Source: Myroides oncorhynchi
Lineage (GTDB): Bacteria > Bacteroidota > Bacteroidia > Flavobacteriales > Flavobacteriaceae
Direction of reading: 5' to 3'
Assembly: GCF_020905415.1 (NCBI RefSeq)
Contig: NZ_JAJJMP010000001.1
Span: 367,501-431,500, forward strand
Length of the DNA stretch: 64,000 nucleotides
Within the stretch, counting starts at the first letter, position 1. Each line of letters starts with the position of its first letter. The translations under genes and the position numbers were made by a program. A model generated the notes under the pieces. The model was not told the origin of the DNA. It searched no databases and worked only from the letters and a program-made list of their open reading frames with translations. Positions 40,890 to 50,046 of the stretch are shown in pieces.

Positions 40890-40976
40890 ATTATAGTTTT
40901 TATATTGTGTCTAGACAAATATATACATATTGCCTATAACGAATCTATTAAATCGTCTGCAAAATTATATACAAGC

Positions 40977-41540
40977 CTATTTCTTTAAATAATCATCAGC
41001 AAAATGAGTATCTGAATTAGGGTTGTCAAACTTGGCCTGGTTGTAAGCATTTGACTTGTTCTTAGGAATACTAAGGGACTGCCATTCAGCATTGCGTATC
41101 ATTTTACCAATAAATATAATCTGACCTATGTGATAAGGATAATGCGCTAACTGTCTATAAAATGCTTCTGCTACAGTATGATCTTGATTGCGAATCTTAA
41201 TGATACACTGTATATTTTCTTCATCTATACTATCAATAGTTGCAAACAATACATTCCACGCCTTATCCCAATTAGTAATTAACTCATGTCTGTTGTATAC
41301 TCCATCTGCAAACTCTTCATCTCTATTTCTCCAAGTTTTCTCACCATCTTCAGTAAAGAAGTTAGTAAAACGCGAAAGTAGATTACCCGTGATATGACGC
41401 ATGATCATAGCTATTGAATTACCTTCCTCATTTAGCTTGAGATTCAATTCATCTTGAGATAAGAGTAAGACGGTCTTATCAACCATCTGTCTGTAGTATT
41501 CGAATTGCTTGCGAATACCCGCTAATTCTTGTAATGTCAT
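40977..41540 (-). CDS. DinB-like (DUF1572) protein
   Basis: A 187-residue all-helical protein of the DinB/DUF1572 type. Candidate metal-binding histidines lie in MRHITGN (H48) and in AHYPYHIGQI (about 132-141), in the spacing usual for DinB four-helix bundles, which often act as metal-dependent thiol transferases. The substrate is unknown. It is encoded alone on the minus strand, 87 bp upstream of the DPP III gene. Confidence 0.82.
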   Translation of the reverse strand: MTLQELAGIRKQFEYYRQMVDKTVLLLSQDELNLKLNEEGNSIAMIMRHITGNLLSRFTNFFTEDGEKTWRNRDEEFADGVYNRHELITNWDKAWNVLFATIDSIDEENIQCIIKIRNQDHTVAEAFYRQLAHYPYHIGQIIFIGKMIRNAEWQSLSIPKNKSNAYNQAKFDNPNSDTHFADDYLKK

Positions 41541-41636
41541 AATTGGTGTTTTATGGGGTTGTTTTGTTCTTTGGTTTCTTGGTTAAGCGTACTTGCAATG
41601 TACTATTTATAGTAGAAATACTTCGATTAAAGGCAA

Positions 41637-41660
41637 AAAAAAATAACCCGAAGGTTATTT
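41637..41660 (-). terminator. Terminator overlapping the NYN gene's stop codon
   Basis: The stem AAAATAACC/GGTTATTTT has loop CGAA. On the minus strand it ends in a U-run. The gene's TAA (41655-41657) lies inside the 5' arm, so the terminator is compact and overlaps the coding end. Confidence 0.75.
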
Positions 41661-42404
41661 TTTCTTTACTAAAGGATGATTAAGCCCTTTTACATTATTG
41701 TTTATAACATCATATGTTTTTAGATGTTTAAATAGCTCTGTTAGGTTTCTAAAGCCATAATCTCTAGCGTCAAAACTAGGATTAAGCTTACGAAGGTTAC
41801 CTCCTACAGTAGCAATATATGCTTCTACCTCCTCGTCTACAGACATATCGAAAGCTTTATCTATCAGTCTATATTCTTTCTTCGTTAACGCTTTAGTATC
41901 GTCATCATCATCGGAATCCGTTTTCTTAACAATTCCACTTGCTCCTTTACTAACAATAACCTCTTTAGGCATCAGCGTCTCACAGTAAGTAAATATCTCA
42001 CAGGATTGAACGAAAGCATTTGGAGTTTTTTTCTCTCCTACTCCCATCACGAAGATTCCTTCTTCTCTAATGCGCTTTGCTAACCCCGTATAATCACTAT
42101 CACTTGATACGATACAGAATCCATCTACCATCTTATCATGTAGAATGTCCATTGCATCAATAATCAGTGAACTATCAGTAGAGTTCTTTCCACTAGTATA
42201 ATTAAACTTCTGTATAGGCGAAAATGATAAATCATTTAATAAATCCTTCCAGCTATTCATTTGCGGTGTTGTCCAATCCCCATAAATACGACGGACAGTC
42301 ACCTTTCCATATTTAGAAACTTCTTCTAAAATCTTATCTAACAACTTAGCTTGTGCATTATCACCATCCACTAAGATTGCTATATTATTGTTTTGTTTTT
42401 CCAT
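41655..42404 (-). CDS. NYN-domain protein with C-terminal OST-HTH-like domain
   Basis: A 249-residue PIN-like NYN protein, possibly a ribonuclease. Acidic residues typical of the active site are present in AILVDGDNA (D13, D15) and in IVSSDSDYTGLAKRIRE (about 99-115), with an intermediate aspartate in DSSLIIDAMD. The C-terminal part (about 170-245, with LRKLNPSFDARDYGFRNLTE) resembles an OST-HTH/LOTUS RNA-binding domain. The combination suggests an RNA-directed nuclease, related to LabA/DUF88 proteins. It is monocistronic, with an overlapping terminator. Confidence 0.85.
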   Translation of the reverse strand: MEKQNNNIAILVDGDNAQAKLLDKILEEVSKYGKVTVRRIYGDWTTPQMNSWKDLLNDLSFSPIQKFNYTSGKNSTDSSLIIDAMDILHDKMVDGFCIVSSDSDYTGLAKRIREEGIFVMGVGEKKTPNAFVQSCEIFTYCETLMPKEVIVSKGASGIVKKTDSDDDDDTKALTKKEYRLIDKAFDMSVDEEVEAYIATVGGNLRKLNPSFDARDYGFRNLTELFKHLKTYDVINNNVKGLNHPLVKKK

Positions 42405-42495
42405 CTTATTTTCCTTTTCGAAAGCTCTAAAATACGAAAATAGACCTATCTAATAAAGAGTAATAACAAAAACATAACTAAATAGAGTCAAAAAA

Positions 42496-42933
42496 TTAGT
42501 CTATTAAAGTAAAACTTCCTGTAACATACTGACTCTCTCGGTTGCCATCTTTACCATCATAAGACCAAAACGCAGTGACTTCCCCCGTTTTAGTATTAAT
42601 AATTTGGCTTACTGTGAAACCGTCTTTTTCTATCCAGTTTAAAAAATGTAGATTGTTAGATAGTTGTTTATAACTCAACTTTTCATCTCCCTCATTTTTC
42701 ACTCCATCTTCTCCTATAGTACTCCAATGTAACGTTTCTGCATCAGTATAAGTAATTGTAGCTTTCATCTCTGGAAACTGTATTTCAGCTTTATGCCCAA
42801 TAAGGGTACTAGTGTGGCTAGCACTAGTACTGTTTGTTGTTTCCTTTGAAATAGATTCTTTTGAGTTATTAGACTGACACGCTCCTAAAAATAAAGTAAT
42901 GGATACTGAAGCGTATAATATCTTGGTTTTCAT
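42496..42933 (-). CDS. MoaF-like lipoprotein
   Basis: A 145-residue lipoprotein with lipobox LGAC (Cys19), followed by a Ser/Thr-rich linker (about 20-45). The folded part (about 48-145) is a beta-rich lipocalin-like domain with a run ETLHWSTIGEDGVKNEGDE and INTKTGEVTAFWSYDGKDG, resembling MoaF-type domains. The function is unknown. A -7-like TATTTTTG box (minus strand, 42951-42958) lies 18 bp upstream. Confidence 0.65.
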   Translation of the reverse strand: MKTKILYASVSITLFLGACQSNNSKESISKETTNSTSASHTSTLIGHKAEIQFPEMKATITYTDAETLHWSTIGEDGVKNEGDEKLSYKQLSNNLHFLNWIEKDGFTVSQIINTKTGEVTAFWSYDGKDGNRESQYVTGSFTLID

Positions 42934-42998
42934 TGTTCTATATTTAAGTACAAAAATACTTTGTCTCTAAATCATAAACATTGAACTACTTCAATAAA

Positions 42999-43580
42999 TT
43001 ACATTTTCTTCTTACTGCGTATTTTACTCAAGAACTCTTGAGAAATTCCTAGATAAGAAGCAATCTGAATATTAGTCAATCTCTTTAATAGTGAAGGATA
43101 GCGATTACAGAAATACTCATACTCCTCCGTAGCGTTCATAGATAATTTATTAATTATCCGCCGTTGGAGTGCAGCACATTCTTGCTGTGTCATACGTCTA
43201 TAAATCCGTTCTAATCCAGATACCTGATCATACAACGCCTCCTTTACTTCTTTTGTTATAAACAAGATTTCACTGTCTTCTAAAGCTTGTATACTTGTCC
43301 TAGAGGGCAGTCCATTATTGTAACTCTCCAAATCTGATATCCACCAATCTTCTATAGAAAAGTGAATAATATGTTCATCTCCTTTATCGTCTAAACAATA
43401 TTTTTTAAAACATCCTTGTATAACAAAAGCTTCAAAATCACATACCTCTCCCGCCTTTAATAAATAATCTTTCTTTTTGACATGTACAGTCTGAAAAGAA
43501 GCGAGTATAAGCTCCTTCTCTTCTGTAGTTAATATCACTCCTTTGCGTTCGAAATTATCTATTAATGAGGCTTTATCCAT
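42999..43580 (-). CDS. Crp/Fnr-family transcriptional regulator
   Basis: A 193-residue regulator: a cyclic-nucleotide-binding-like domain (about 1-118) and a C-terminal helix-turn-helix (about 150-190, LTNIQIASYLGISQEFLSKI). The sensing domain shows no Fe-S cysteine cluster and lacks the full cAMP-contact motif, as in many Bacteroidota paralogues whose ligand is unknown. It is divergent from the TonB-dependent receptor gene 281 bp away and could control it. Confidence 0.88.
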   Translation of the reverse strand: MDKASLIDNFERKGVILTTEEKELILASFQTVHVKKKDYLLKAGEVCDFEAFVIQGCFKKYCLDDKGDEHIIHFSIEDWWISDLESYNNGLPSRTSIQALEDSEILFITKEVKEALYDQVSGLERIYRRMTQQECAALQRRIINKLSMNATEEYEYFCNRYPSLLKRLTNIQIASYLGISQEFLSKIRSKKKM

Positions 43581-43861
43581 TGAGTACTTTTTTACTTTAT
43601 AATTTTTACAGTTAACTATTATAACTTTTATTTACATAGTAACCTACTATTTATCTTTCTTAAAATCTGCTTGTAATACACTTTACATATCATTTATACC
43701 GATTTTAAACTACACATACAGTACTAATATACAACTAGTTAAAAAATAAATTGCATTATTTTTAAAAAAACAATTACTTAATGTTGTAACAATTTAATCA
43801 AAACTATGACTATTATAGTAACCTTAATCAAATATAAAATAAACTTAACTTAATAACTATT

Positions 43862-46264
43862 ATGAAACTTAAACTAAGTGTCATCCTTTTCCTTACGATG
43901 GTTTGCTCTATATATGCGCAACAAAAAGGAAAAATAACAGGGATCATCTTTGATACGACTGTAAACCAATCAGTCCCTTATGCTACTATTTCTCTTAAAT
44001 CAGGAGAAAATATAGTAACAGGAGTTATGTCTGAAGACAATGGTAAGTTCGAATTAACTGCTCCTTTAAGTAAATATACTTTAGAGGTACAGTTTATCGG
44101 ATACCAAACGTACACAAAAGAATTTGAGCTAAAAGAAGCTACTTATAACTTTGGTACTATAAACTTAACTCCAGAAGCAACTACTTTAGAAGGAGTAAAC
44201 ATTATCGCAGAACAATCTACAATAGAACAAAAGATAGATAGAAAAGTAATCAATGTAGGTAGAGACCTAACTACTGCTGGTGCTACAGCGGGAGAGATTA
44301 TGAATAATATCCCTTCTGTAAACGTAGACAAAGATGGTAAAATCTCTCTTAGAGGAAATGAAAATGTACGTATCCTAATTGATGGACGCCCTACTAATAT
44401 GTCTTCTGAGCAAGTATTAAAACAAATCCCTTCTACGTCTATTAAGAGTATAGAGTTAATCACTAACCCTAGTGCAAAGTATAATCCTGAAGGTATGTCT
44501 GGTATCATTAATATTGTATTGCACAAAAATACAATGGACGGTTTTAATGGTTCTATAGACACAGGTACAACTTTTGCTCATTATACAAAGAACTCTAATT
44601 CTGTTAACTTAAACTATAGACAGGGAAAACTGAATTTTTATGGTAACGGTAGCTATTCTTACTCACAGGGTAAAAACCAAGGTGATATGATGCGCTATGA
44701 CTTAATGTCTCCTACAGAGATTCGCATAAAATCTATCAATAAAAATTACCTATATAAAGTAGGGATGGATTACTATATAAATGACAACAATACTTTATCG
44801 TTCTATACTAATCAAAGTACTAATGATGGAAATACAAAATTAAGAAATGCTACTATTTACCCAGCTAATCAGTTTGAAGATATTCATCAATTTACAAGAT
44901 ATACTGGTACGAATAAATATAGCTCTTATAACTTAGCATATAAACACTTATTTGAAAAGAAAGGCCATACTCTAGATATTGAAGGTAACCATAGTCGTAA
45001 TAAATCTGATAACGATGGAGATTATAATACTACGTATGGTACAAATCCTAATCAGTTCTATCAAGATAATAGTGATAACAAAAACAACTTAACTACCGTT
45101 AATATTGATTATGTAAACCCTTTAAATGATCATACTAAATTAGAACTAGGTGCAGAAGCTAGAATCTCTAGAGCTGATAACTCATTTAATTCTAACAATT
45201 CACTTTCAGCAGTTGATACTCGTAATATTAATAATAAATACGACCAAGATATTTACTCTGCTTATGTAACATTTGGTCAGACCTATGGGAAATTTAATTA
45301 CCAATTAGGTACCAGATTAGAAAGCTATAAAGTAGAATCTACTTTAAATGGTAAAAGCAATTTTAAAGATGATTATTTGACATTATACCCTTCTGTTTAT
45401 TTAGGATATACGATGACTGATAACGATATGTTTAACTTAAGTTACAGTAGACGTGTAGACAGACCTAGTATCAATCAAACTAACCCTGTAAGACAATTCT
45501 CAACTCCATTAATGACAATGGTGGGTAACCCTGAGTTAAAACCTCAATTCACTAATTCTGTTGAACTAAACTACACTAGAATGTTTATGAACAAAAGCAG
45601 CGTAACTGCGGGAGTTTACTACAGAAGAATTAACAAGGAAATCAATCAAGTAATCTATGATGATCCAGAAAATGATAACCCTAATGCATTATTAATGACA
45701 TTTGACAACTACAAATCAAATGATGCTTATGGATTTGAACTTTCTGCTAATATAAAATTAACTGCATGGTGGGATATGCAACCAGCTATTGATTTCTCAA
45801 GTATTAAACAATCTGGTTATGTATCTAAACTAAACACTACAACATCTAGTATGGATTTAGTAGAACGCAATATTACTGCTAGCGCCTTTAATGCTCGTTT
45901 AAACAGTAACTTTAAAGCTACTAAGAACTTAAGATTTAACTTATTTGGATTCTATAGAGGTCCTGTAGATGGTATCACTATGGATTCTAAAGAAATGTAC
46001 AAAATAGATGCAGGTGCTAGATATGCTTTATTAGATAATAAATTAAGTATTAGTGCTAGATTTAGTGATATATTCAATACGATGAAATTTAAATATACTT
46101 CTGAATATCCTTATCCTTCTAGTGGTCAATTTACTTGGGAAAGTAGATCAGTATACTTGGGAGTAAATTATACTTTCGGAGGTGGAAAAGGACGTGCACT
46201 ACAAAGAAAAAACAGAGATACAAACACTAAACAAAGTGGTGGTACTGGTGGAGGTTTATTCTAA
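43862..46264 (+). CDS. TonB-dependent outer-membrane receptor
   Basis: An 800-residue outer-membrane protein. It has a signal peptide (about 1-19), a carboxypeptidase-regulatory-like domain (about 22-105), a plug (about 110-215, with IPSVNVDKDGKISLRGNENV) and a beta-barrel with many aromatic strands up to the Phe-ending C-terminus. It belongs to the outer-membrane beta-barrel family that imports large or scarce substrates using TonB energy. No SusD partner follows, so it is not a classical glycan locus. The substrate is unknown. The C-terminus is low complexity (GGTGGGLF). Confidence 0.92.
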   Translation: MKLKLSVILFLTMVCSIYAQQKGKITGIIFDTTVNQSVPYATISLKSGENIVTGVMSEDNGKFELTAPLSKYTLEVQFIGYQTYTKEFELKEATYNFGTINLTPEATTLEGVNIIAEQSTIEQKIDRKVINVGRDLTTAGATAGEIMNNIPSVNVDKDGKISLRGNENVRILIDGRPTNMSSEQVLKQIPSTSIKSIELITNPSAKYNPEGMSGIINIVLHKNTMDGFNGSIDTGTTFAHYTKNSNSVNLNYRQGKLNFYGNGSYSYSQGKNQGDMMRYDLMSPTEIRIKSINKNYLYKVGMDYYINDNNTLSFYTNQSTNDGNTKLRNATIYPANQFEDIHQFTRYTGTNKYSSYNLAYKHLFEKKGHTLDIEGNHSRNKSDNDGDYNTTYGTNPNQFYQDNSDNKNNLTTVNIDYVNPLNDHTKLELGAEARISRADNSFNSNNSLSAVDTRNINNKYDQDIYSAYVTFGQTYGKFNYQLGTRLESYKVESTLNGKSNFKDDYLTLYPSVYLGYTMTDNDMFNLSYSRRVDRPSINQTNPVRQFSTPLMTMVGNPELKPQFTNSVELNYTRMFMNKSSVTAGVYYRRINKEINQVIYDDPENDNPNALLMTFDNYKSNDAYGFELSANIKLTAWWDMQPAIDFSSIKQSGYVSKLNTTTSSMDLVERNITASAFNARLNSNFKATKNLRFNLFGFYRGPVDGITMDSKEMYKIDAGARYALLDNKLSISARFSDIFNTMKFKYTSEYPYPSSGQFTWESRSVYLGVNYTFGGGKGRALQRKNRDTNTKQSGGTGGGLF

Positions 46265-46310
46265 TAAACTAACAATGTTACACTAAACAATATTTTTTCA
46301 ATTATTACTA

Positions 46311-46348
46311 AAAAAAGCTGTTGTCTCAATTGAGATAACAGCTTTTTT
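46311..46348. terminator. Bidirectional terminator after the TonB receptor gene
   Basis: A long stem (AAAAAAGCTGTT...AACAGCTTTTTT plus inner TCTC/GAGA, loop AATT, one G-T mismatch). It lies between the receptor gene and the convergent hydrolase gene. Confidence 0.9.
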
Positions 46349-46363
46349 GTTTGAGAGAATTCT

Positions 46364-47311
46364 TTACTTTTTATGTTTACTAAGAAACGTTGTCACTACT
46401 GACAAGGCATTTTCTCTTACTTCTTGATGTGATAAAAACAAATCGTGTATTCCATCCTTGATACGTACTTTCTGAACATTGGCTCCCAATCTTGCTCCTA
46501 TTTTTTCTATATCCTTAACATTGAGAACAATATCAGATGATTGAGAAGATGCTGTCCATTTAGAAGGGTTTCCTGACTGCTCACTATACATCAGTAAAAT
46601 AGGAAAATCCTCATGTAGCACTACTTCTTGTATCAATTCTTGAGCATGCTGCACTGCTAATATCCAAGCATAATAAACTGGAAAAGGCTTGACAGGCTTC
46701 CAATCTGTATTATACTCCCATTCGCCATTATATGTTTTTAAAAGTGACTTACCATATATATCAGACATCTGATCATTAGAAGCATACATATCTTTTGCCA
46801 CTTTCTTTTTTGCTACGACACCTATAAAAGGTTTCATATAAAAGGAAACATTAAAATCCAAGAAAGGTGAATTAAGCATCAATCCGCTTAACCGCTCCTT
46901 AAGCAAACCAAACATACTATAATACGTTGCCAACAACCCTCCAGTACTATGCCCTAATAGATACAATGTAGTACTGGGTTTAGCTTTTAAGATATATTCT
47001 ATACTATAATCAATATCAGTAAAATACTCTCGGAGTGATTTACAATAATTAGGATGTTGATGTTCTAATAGAGAACGACCATACTTACGCAAATCAATAG
47101 CATAAAAGTCTATTCCATTCTCATTCAAATGATCCATCAGATGATATTGAAAGAAATAATCACAGAATCCATGTATATATAACACTGTCTGTCTATTCTC
47201 TGTTCTATTACTTCTTGATTCTATTAACGTCGTTACTACCTTTCCCTCATAATCATTTTCAAAGGGATGTCGATGAGTAATATACTTGTCGAATGTCAAA
47301 TGCAGATTCAT
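46364..47311 (-). CDS. Alpha/beta hydrolase, lysophospholipase-like
   Basis: A 315-residue serine hydrolase without a signal peptide. The nucleophile elbow GHSTGG has Ser122, and HGFCDYFFQY (about 47-56) forms the oxyanion region. A late Asp/His pair near the C-terminus (GIHDLF) fits the catalytic triad. The pattern is that of monoacylglycerol lipase/lysophospholipase-type hydrolases. It is encoded 51 bp downstream of cardiolipin synthase in the same direction, so both may work on membrane lipids. Confidence 0.85.
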   Translation of the reverse strand: MNLHLTFDKYITHRHPFENDYEGKVVTTLIESRSNRTENRQTVLYIHGFCDYFFQYHLMDHLNENGIDFYAIDLRKYGRSLLEHQHPNYCKSLREYFTDIDYSIEYILKAKPSTTLYLLGHSTGGLLATYYSMFGLLKERLSGLMLNSPFLDFNVSFYMKPFIGVVAKKKVAKDMYASNDQMSDIYGKSLLKTYNGEWEYNTDWKPVKPFPVYYAWILAVQHAQELIQEVVLHEDFPILLMYSEQSGNPSKWTASSQSSDIVLNVKDIEKIGARLGANVQKVRIKDGIHDLFLSHQEVRENALSVVTTFLSKHKK

Positions 47312-47362
47312 ACTGATACCTATTAATATTATTTTATTGATCTTGACAACCGACTCCTTTGC

Positions 47363-48841
47363 TTACAACAAAGGAGAAAACAATCGTATAAAACTATTCT
47401 TAAGACGTTGTTTCCAAGATCTTTTATTCCATCTATGTAACTCTAATTTGATAGAATCCTTACAGTCTCTATCAAATATTTCTTTCATCTTTTTAGCAAA
47501 AGCATCGTCGTATACGACAACATTTACCTCAAAATTCAAATCAAAACTTCTATGATCAAGATTACATGTTCCTATAGAACTTATTCCTGAATCAGTCACA
47601 AATGTCTTTGCATGAATAAATCCTTTTTTATAAAGATATATCTCAACTCCAAATTCTAAAAGCTCCTGAAAATAGGACTCTGATGCCCATTTGACTATAT
47701 TAGAATCTGTGATACCAGGCAAAATCATTTTCACCTTTTTACCACTAAGTGAAGCCATTTTGATAGCTAATTGTAGAGATTCATCAGGTATATAATAAGG
47801 TGTTGTAATACAGATTTCTTTATCTGCCATTTGTATTGCTTTAAGAACACTATACAATATAGAAGGTACATCAGAATCTGGTCCTGAAGAGATTACTTGC
47901 AGAGGAACATCACCTAAAGCTAAATTATCCTGTATAGGAAAGTACTTTTCATCAAAAGCTAAATCTTGTTTACTACAGAAGTTCCAATCAGCTAAGAAAA
48001 TATATTGTAACCCATAAGCACCTGATCCCTCTATACGCATATGTGTATCTCTCCAGAAATACTCATTTGACTCCTTCTTTCGATTATCATATCTGTCTGA
48101 GATATTAATTCCGCCAGTATAAGCTATTTTACCATCAATTACGACAATTTTACGGTGATTTCGATAATTCATCCTATTGGCAAATGCTAATAAAATAATC
48201 TCATTAAAGGCAAATGCTTCTACCCCATTTGCTCTTAGATTCCGAACGATATTCTTTCGTATACTTTTACATCCAAAATCATCATAGATAAAACGAACTT
48301 TAACCCCCTCCTTAGCTTTTTGAATTAGCACCTCTTCTATCTCCTTGCCTATATCATTATTTTCATAGATATAATATTCGACATGAATTGTACTTGTTGC
48401 TTGTTTCAAATCCTCTAAAAGTCGTGGAAAGAATTCTTCTCCATTTTCTAATATTTCAGCCTTATTATCGACTAATAAAGGTCCTTCACCCATCATAGAA
48501 CTAGATATCATCTTGATAAAAGAACGATTCTTTTCTATTACGACATTGCCTAATTGGTTTTGATCTAGATGAATATCATTTAACCTTTTTGTTAGTTTAG
48601 AACTATAAGCATCATTTATTTTAAGTTTTTTTGAATACATCTTTCTCTTGCGATAATTAATACCAAATGAGAAATAGAACATGATACCAAAAACAGGTAC
48701 AAAGAATACCAATAATAAATAAGCTAATGTTTTTGATATTGAGTCCGTATCATAAATCACTCTTATAGCTACAATAATAGCTATAAGAAAATAAAATATC
48801 TCCAAATAGATAAACCAATCTGCCTGAACTCTTAAAAACAT
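47363..48841 (-). CDS. cls: Cardiolipin synthase (PLD family)
   Basis: A 492-residue phospholipase-D-type enzyme that condenses phosphatidylglycerol to cardiolipin. It has two N-terminal membrane helices (about 11-28, 36-58), then two HKD motifs: HRKIVVIDGKIAYTGG from H229 and HAKTFVTDSGISSIGTCNLD from H410. The length is typical. It is the first of a two-gene unit with the hydrolase downstream. Confidence 0.94.
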   Translation of the reverse strand: MFLRVQADWFIYLEIFYFLIAIIVAIRVIYDTDSISKTLAYLLLVFFVPVFGIMFYFSFGINYRKRKMYSKKLKINDAYSSKLTKRLNDIHLDQNQLGNVVIEKNRSFIKMISSSMMGEGPLLVDNKAEILENGEEFFPRLLEDLKQATSTIHVEYYIYENNDIGKEIEEVLIQKAKEGVKVRFIYDDFGCKSIRKNIVRNLRANGVEAFAFNEIILLAFANRMNYRNHRKIVVIDGKIAYTGGINISDRYDNRKKESNEYFWRDTHMRIEGSGAYGLQYIFLADWNFCSKQDLAFDEKYFPIQDNLALGDVPLQVISSGPDSDVPSILYSVLKAIQMADKEICITTPYYIPDESLQLAIKMASLSGKKVKMILPGITDSNIVKWASESYFQELLEFGVEIYLYKKGFIHAKTFVTDSGISSIGTCNLDHRSFDLNFEVNVVVYDDAFAKKMKEIFDRDCKDSIKLELHRWNKRSWKQRLKNSFIRLFSPLL

Positions 48842-48957
48842 AATGAAAAGCGTTTCTACTAATTTTGATTACTCACTTCTAAACAATGTCTAGAATACCT
48901 AAAAGTAAAAAATAAAAAGGAGTTTAAAGAAGAATTGATTAACAAAGTGTATAAAAG

Positions 48958-48983
48958 CAAAAAGTCTCCCTTATGAGGAGACT
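48958..48983 (-). terminator. Terminator of the tRNA-Thr array
   Basis: A 7 bp stem (AGTCTCC, 48963-48969, with GGAGACT, 48977-48983), 7 nt loop. On the minus strand it is followed by a U-run. It lies 5 bp past the last tRNA copy. Confidence 0.75.
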
Positions 48984-48987
48984 ATTG

Positions 48988-49061
48988 AGCCAGTGGAGGG
49001 ACTCGAACCCACGACCTGCTGATTACAAATCAGCTGCTCTAGCCAGCTGAGCTACACCGGC
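48988..49061 (-). tRNA. tRNA-Thr (UGU), array copy 6 (promoter-distal)
   Basis: 74 nt. The acceptor stem GCCGGTG pairs with CACTGGC, anticodon TGT sits in loop TTTGTAA, and the discriminator is U. CCA is not encoded. A U-U mismatch in the T stem occurs in all copies. Confidence 0.96.
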
Positions 49062-49099
49062 AAAATGAATGCCTTGCAATACAATATTAAAAACATTTG

Positions 49100-49173
49100 A
49101 GCCAGTAGAGGGACTCGAACCCACGACCTGCTGATTACAAATCAGCTGCTCTAGCCAGCTGAGCTACACCGGC
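49100..49173 (-). tRNA. tRNA-Thr (UGU), array copy 5, one variant base
   Basis: As its neighbours, except that the 3' acceptor strand reads TACTGGC. This changes the seventh acceptor pair from G-C to G-U. It is the only difference seen among the six copies. Confidence 0.95.
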
Positions 49174-49214
49174 GACTCAATGTATTGCAATATCTAATCT
49201 TTAAAAAATTATTG

Positions 49215-49288
49215 AGCCAGTGGAGGGACTCGAACCCACGACCTGCTGATTACAAATCAGCTGCTCTAGCCAGCTGAGCTACACCGGC
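49215..49288 (-). tRNA. tRNA-Thr (UGU), array copy 4
   Basis: 74 nt, identical in the tRNA part to the copies at 48988, 49331, 49448 and 49563. The spacers differ. Confidence 0.96.
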
Positions 49289-49330
49289 GACTCAATATTA
49301 TTGTAATATTAATTCTTAAAGAAGTTATTG

Positions 49331-49404
49331 AGCCAGTGGAGGGACTCGAACCCACGACCTGCTGATTACAAATCAGCTGCTCTAGCCAGCTGAGCTACAC
49401 CGGC
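49331..49404 (-). tRNA. tRNA-Thr (UGU), array copy 3
   Basis: 74 nt, identical to the other common copies. The spacer to the next copy is 42 nt. Confidence 0.96.
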
Positions 49405-49447
49405 AACTCTTTGTACTATAAAAATACTAACTTCTTTAAAAATTTTG

Positions 49448-49521
49448 AGCCAGTGGAGGGACTCGAACCCACGACCTGCTGATTACAAATCAGCTGCTCT
49501 AGCCAGCTGAGCTACACCGGC
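49448..49521 (-). tRNA. tRNA-Thr (UGU), array copy 2
   Basis: 74 nt, identical to the other common copies. The spacer to the next copy is 43 nt. Confidence 0.96.
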
Positions 49522-49562
49522 GACTCAAAATATTACAATATCAATTTTTCAAAAAACATCTG

Positions 49563-49636
49563 AGCCAGTGGAGGGACTCGAACCCACGACCTGCTGATTA
49601 CAAATCAGCTGCTCTAGCCAGCTGAGCTACACCGGC
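49563..49636 (-). tRNA. tRNA-Thr (UGU), array copy 1 (promoter-proximal)
   Basis: 74 nt, first transcribed copy, 17 bp downstream of the promoter's -7 box. The spacer to the next copy is 41 nt. Confidence 0.96.
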
Positions 49637-49653
49637 GACTCATTTTGCGAGTG

Positions 49654-49683
49654 CAAAGATAGCATGGTTTTCCAATCTCGCAA
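49654..49683 (-). promoter_or_regulatory. Promoter of the tRNA-Thr array
   Basis: On the minus strand, TTG (49681-49683) is followed after exactly 19 nt by TATCTTTG (49654-49661), a full Bacteroidota consensus. No comparable promoter was seen between the copies, so all six are probably one transcript. Confidence 0.8.
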
Positions 49684-49717
49684 CACAAAACGTATGTTTT
49701 TTAAAACTTTTTTTTGC

Positions 49718-49981
49718 TTACATCGCGTTGATTTTCTCAACTAATTGACCAGCAACATTTTCAAGTTTTGTATAAACTCCTTTGAAATGTGCTTTTTTAT
49801 TCTCAACATTTTTCTCATTCACTGCACCGATTAATTCATCGAATGATACGAATGCTTCTTCAAGTAATGCATTAGTCTCTGCAGTTGGTCCTCCAGTAGT
49901 CATTTCTTGAATATAAATCGCTTGAATAATATCACCTAATACATAGTGAATATCTTTCTTAAGGTTTTTTACGCTTGCCAT
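49718..49981 (-). CDS. Conserved small helical protein, unknown function
   Basis: An 87-residue protein, predicted almost fully helical, with no signal peptide or membrane segment. It contains regularly spaced hydrophobics (IHYVLGDIIQAIYIQEM, then LVEKINAM at the end). It has the look of a conserved Bacteroidota orphan, but I do not know its family. A TAGATTTG -7-like box (50011-50018) lies 30 bp upstream. It lies downstream of manA in the same direction. Confidence 0.7.
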   Translation of the reverse strand: MASVKNLKKDIHYVLGDIIQAIYIQEMTTGGPTAETNALLEEAFVSFDELIGAVNEKNVENKKAHFKGVYTKLENVAGQLVEKINAM

Positions 49982-50046
49982 AATTTCCTCTATTTAATAT
50001 TAATTTGACGCAAATCTACAATTTAAAAATGGGGTAAACTACTCTT

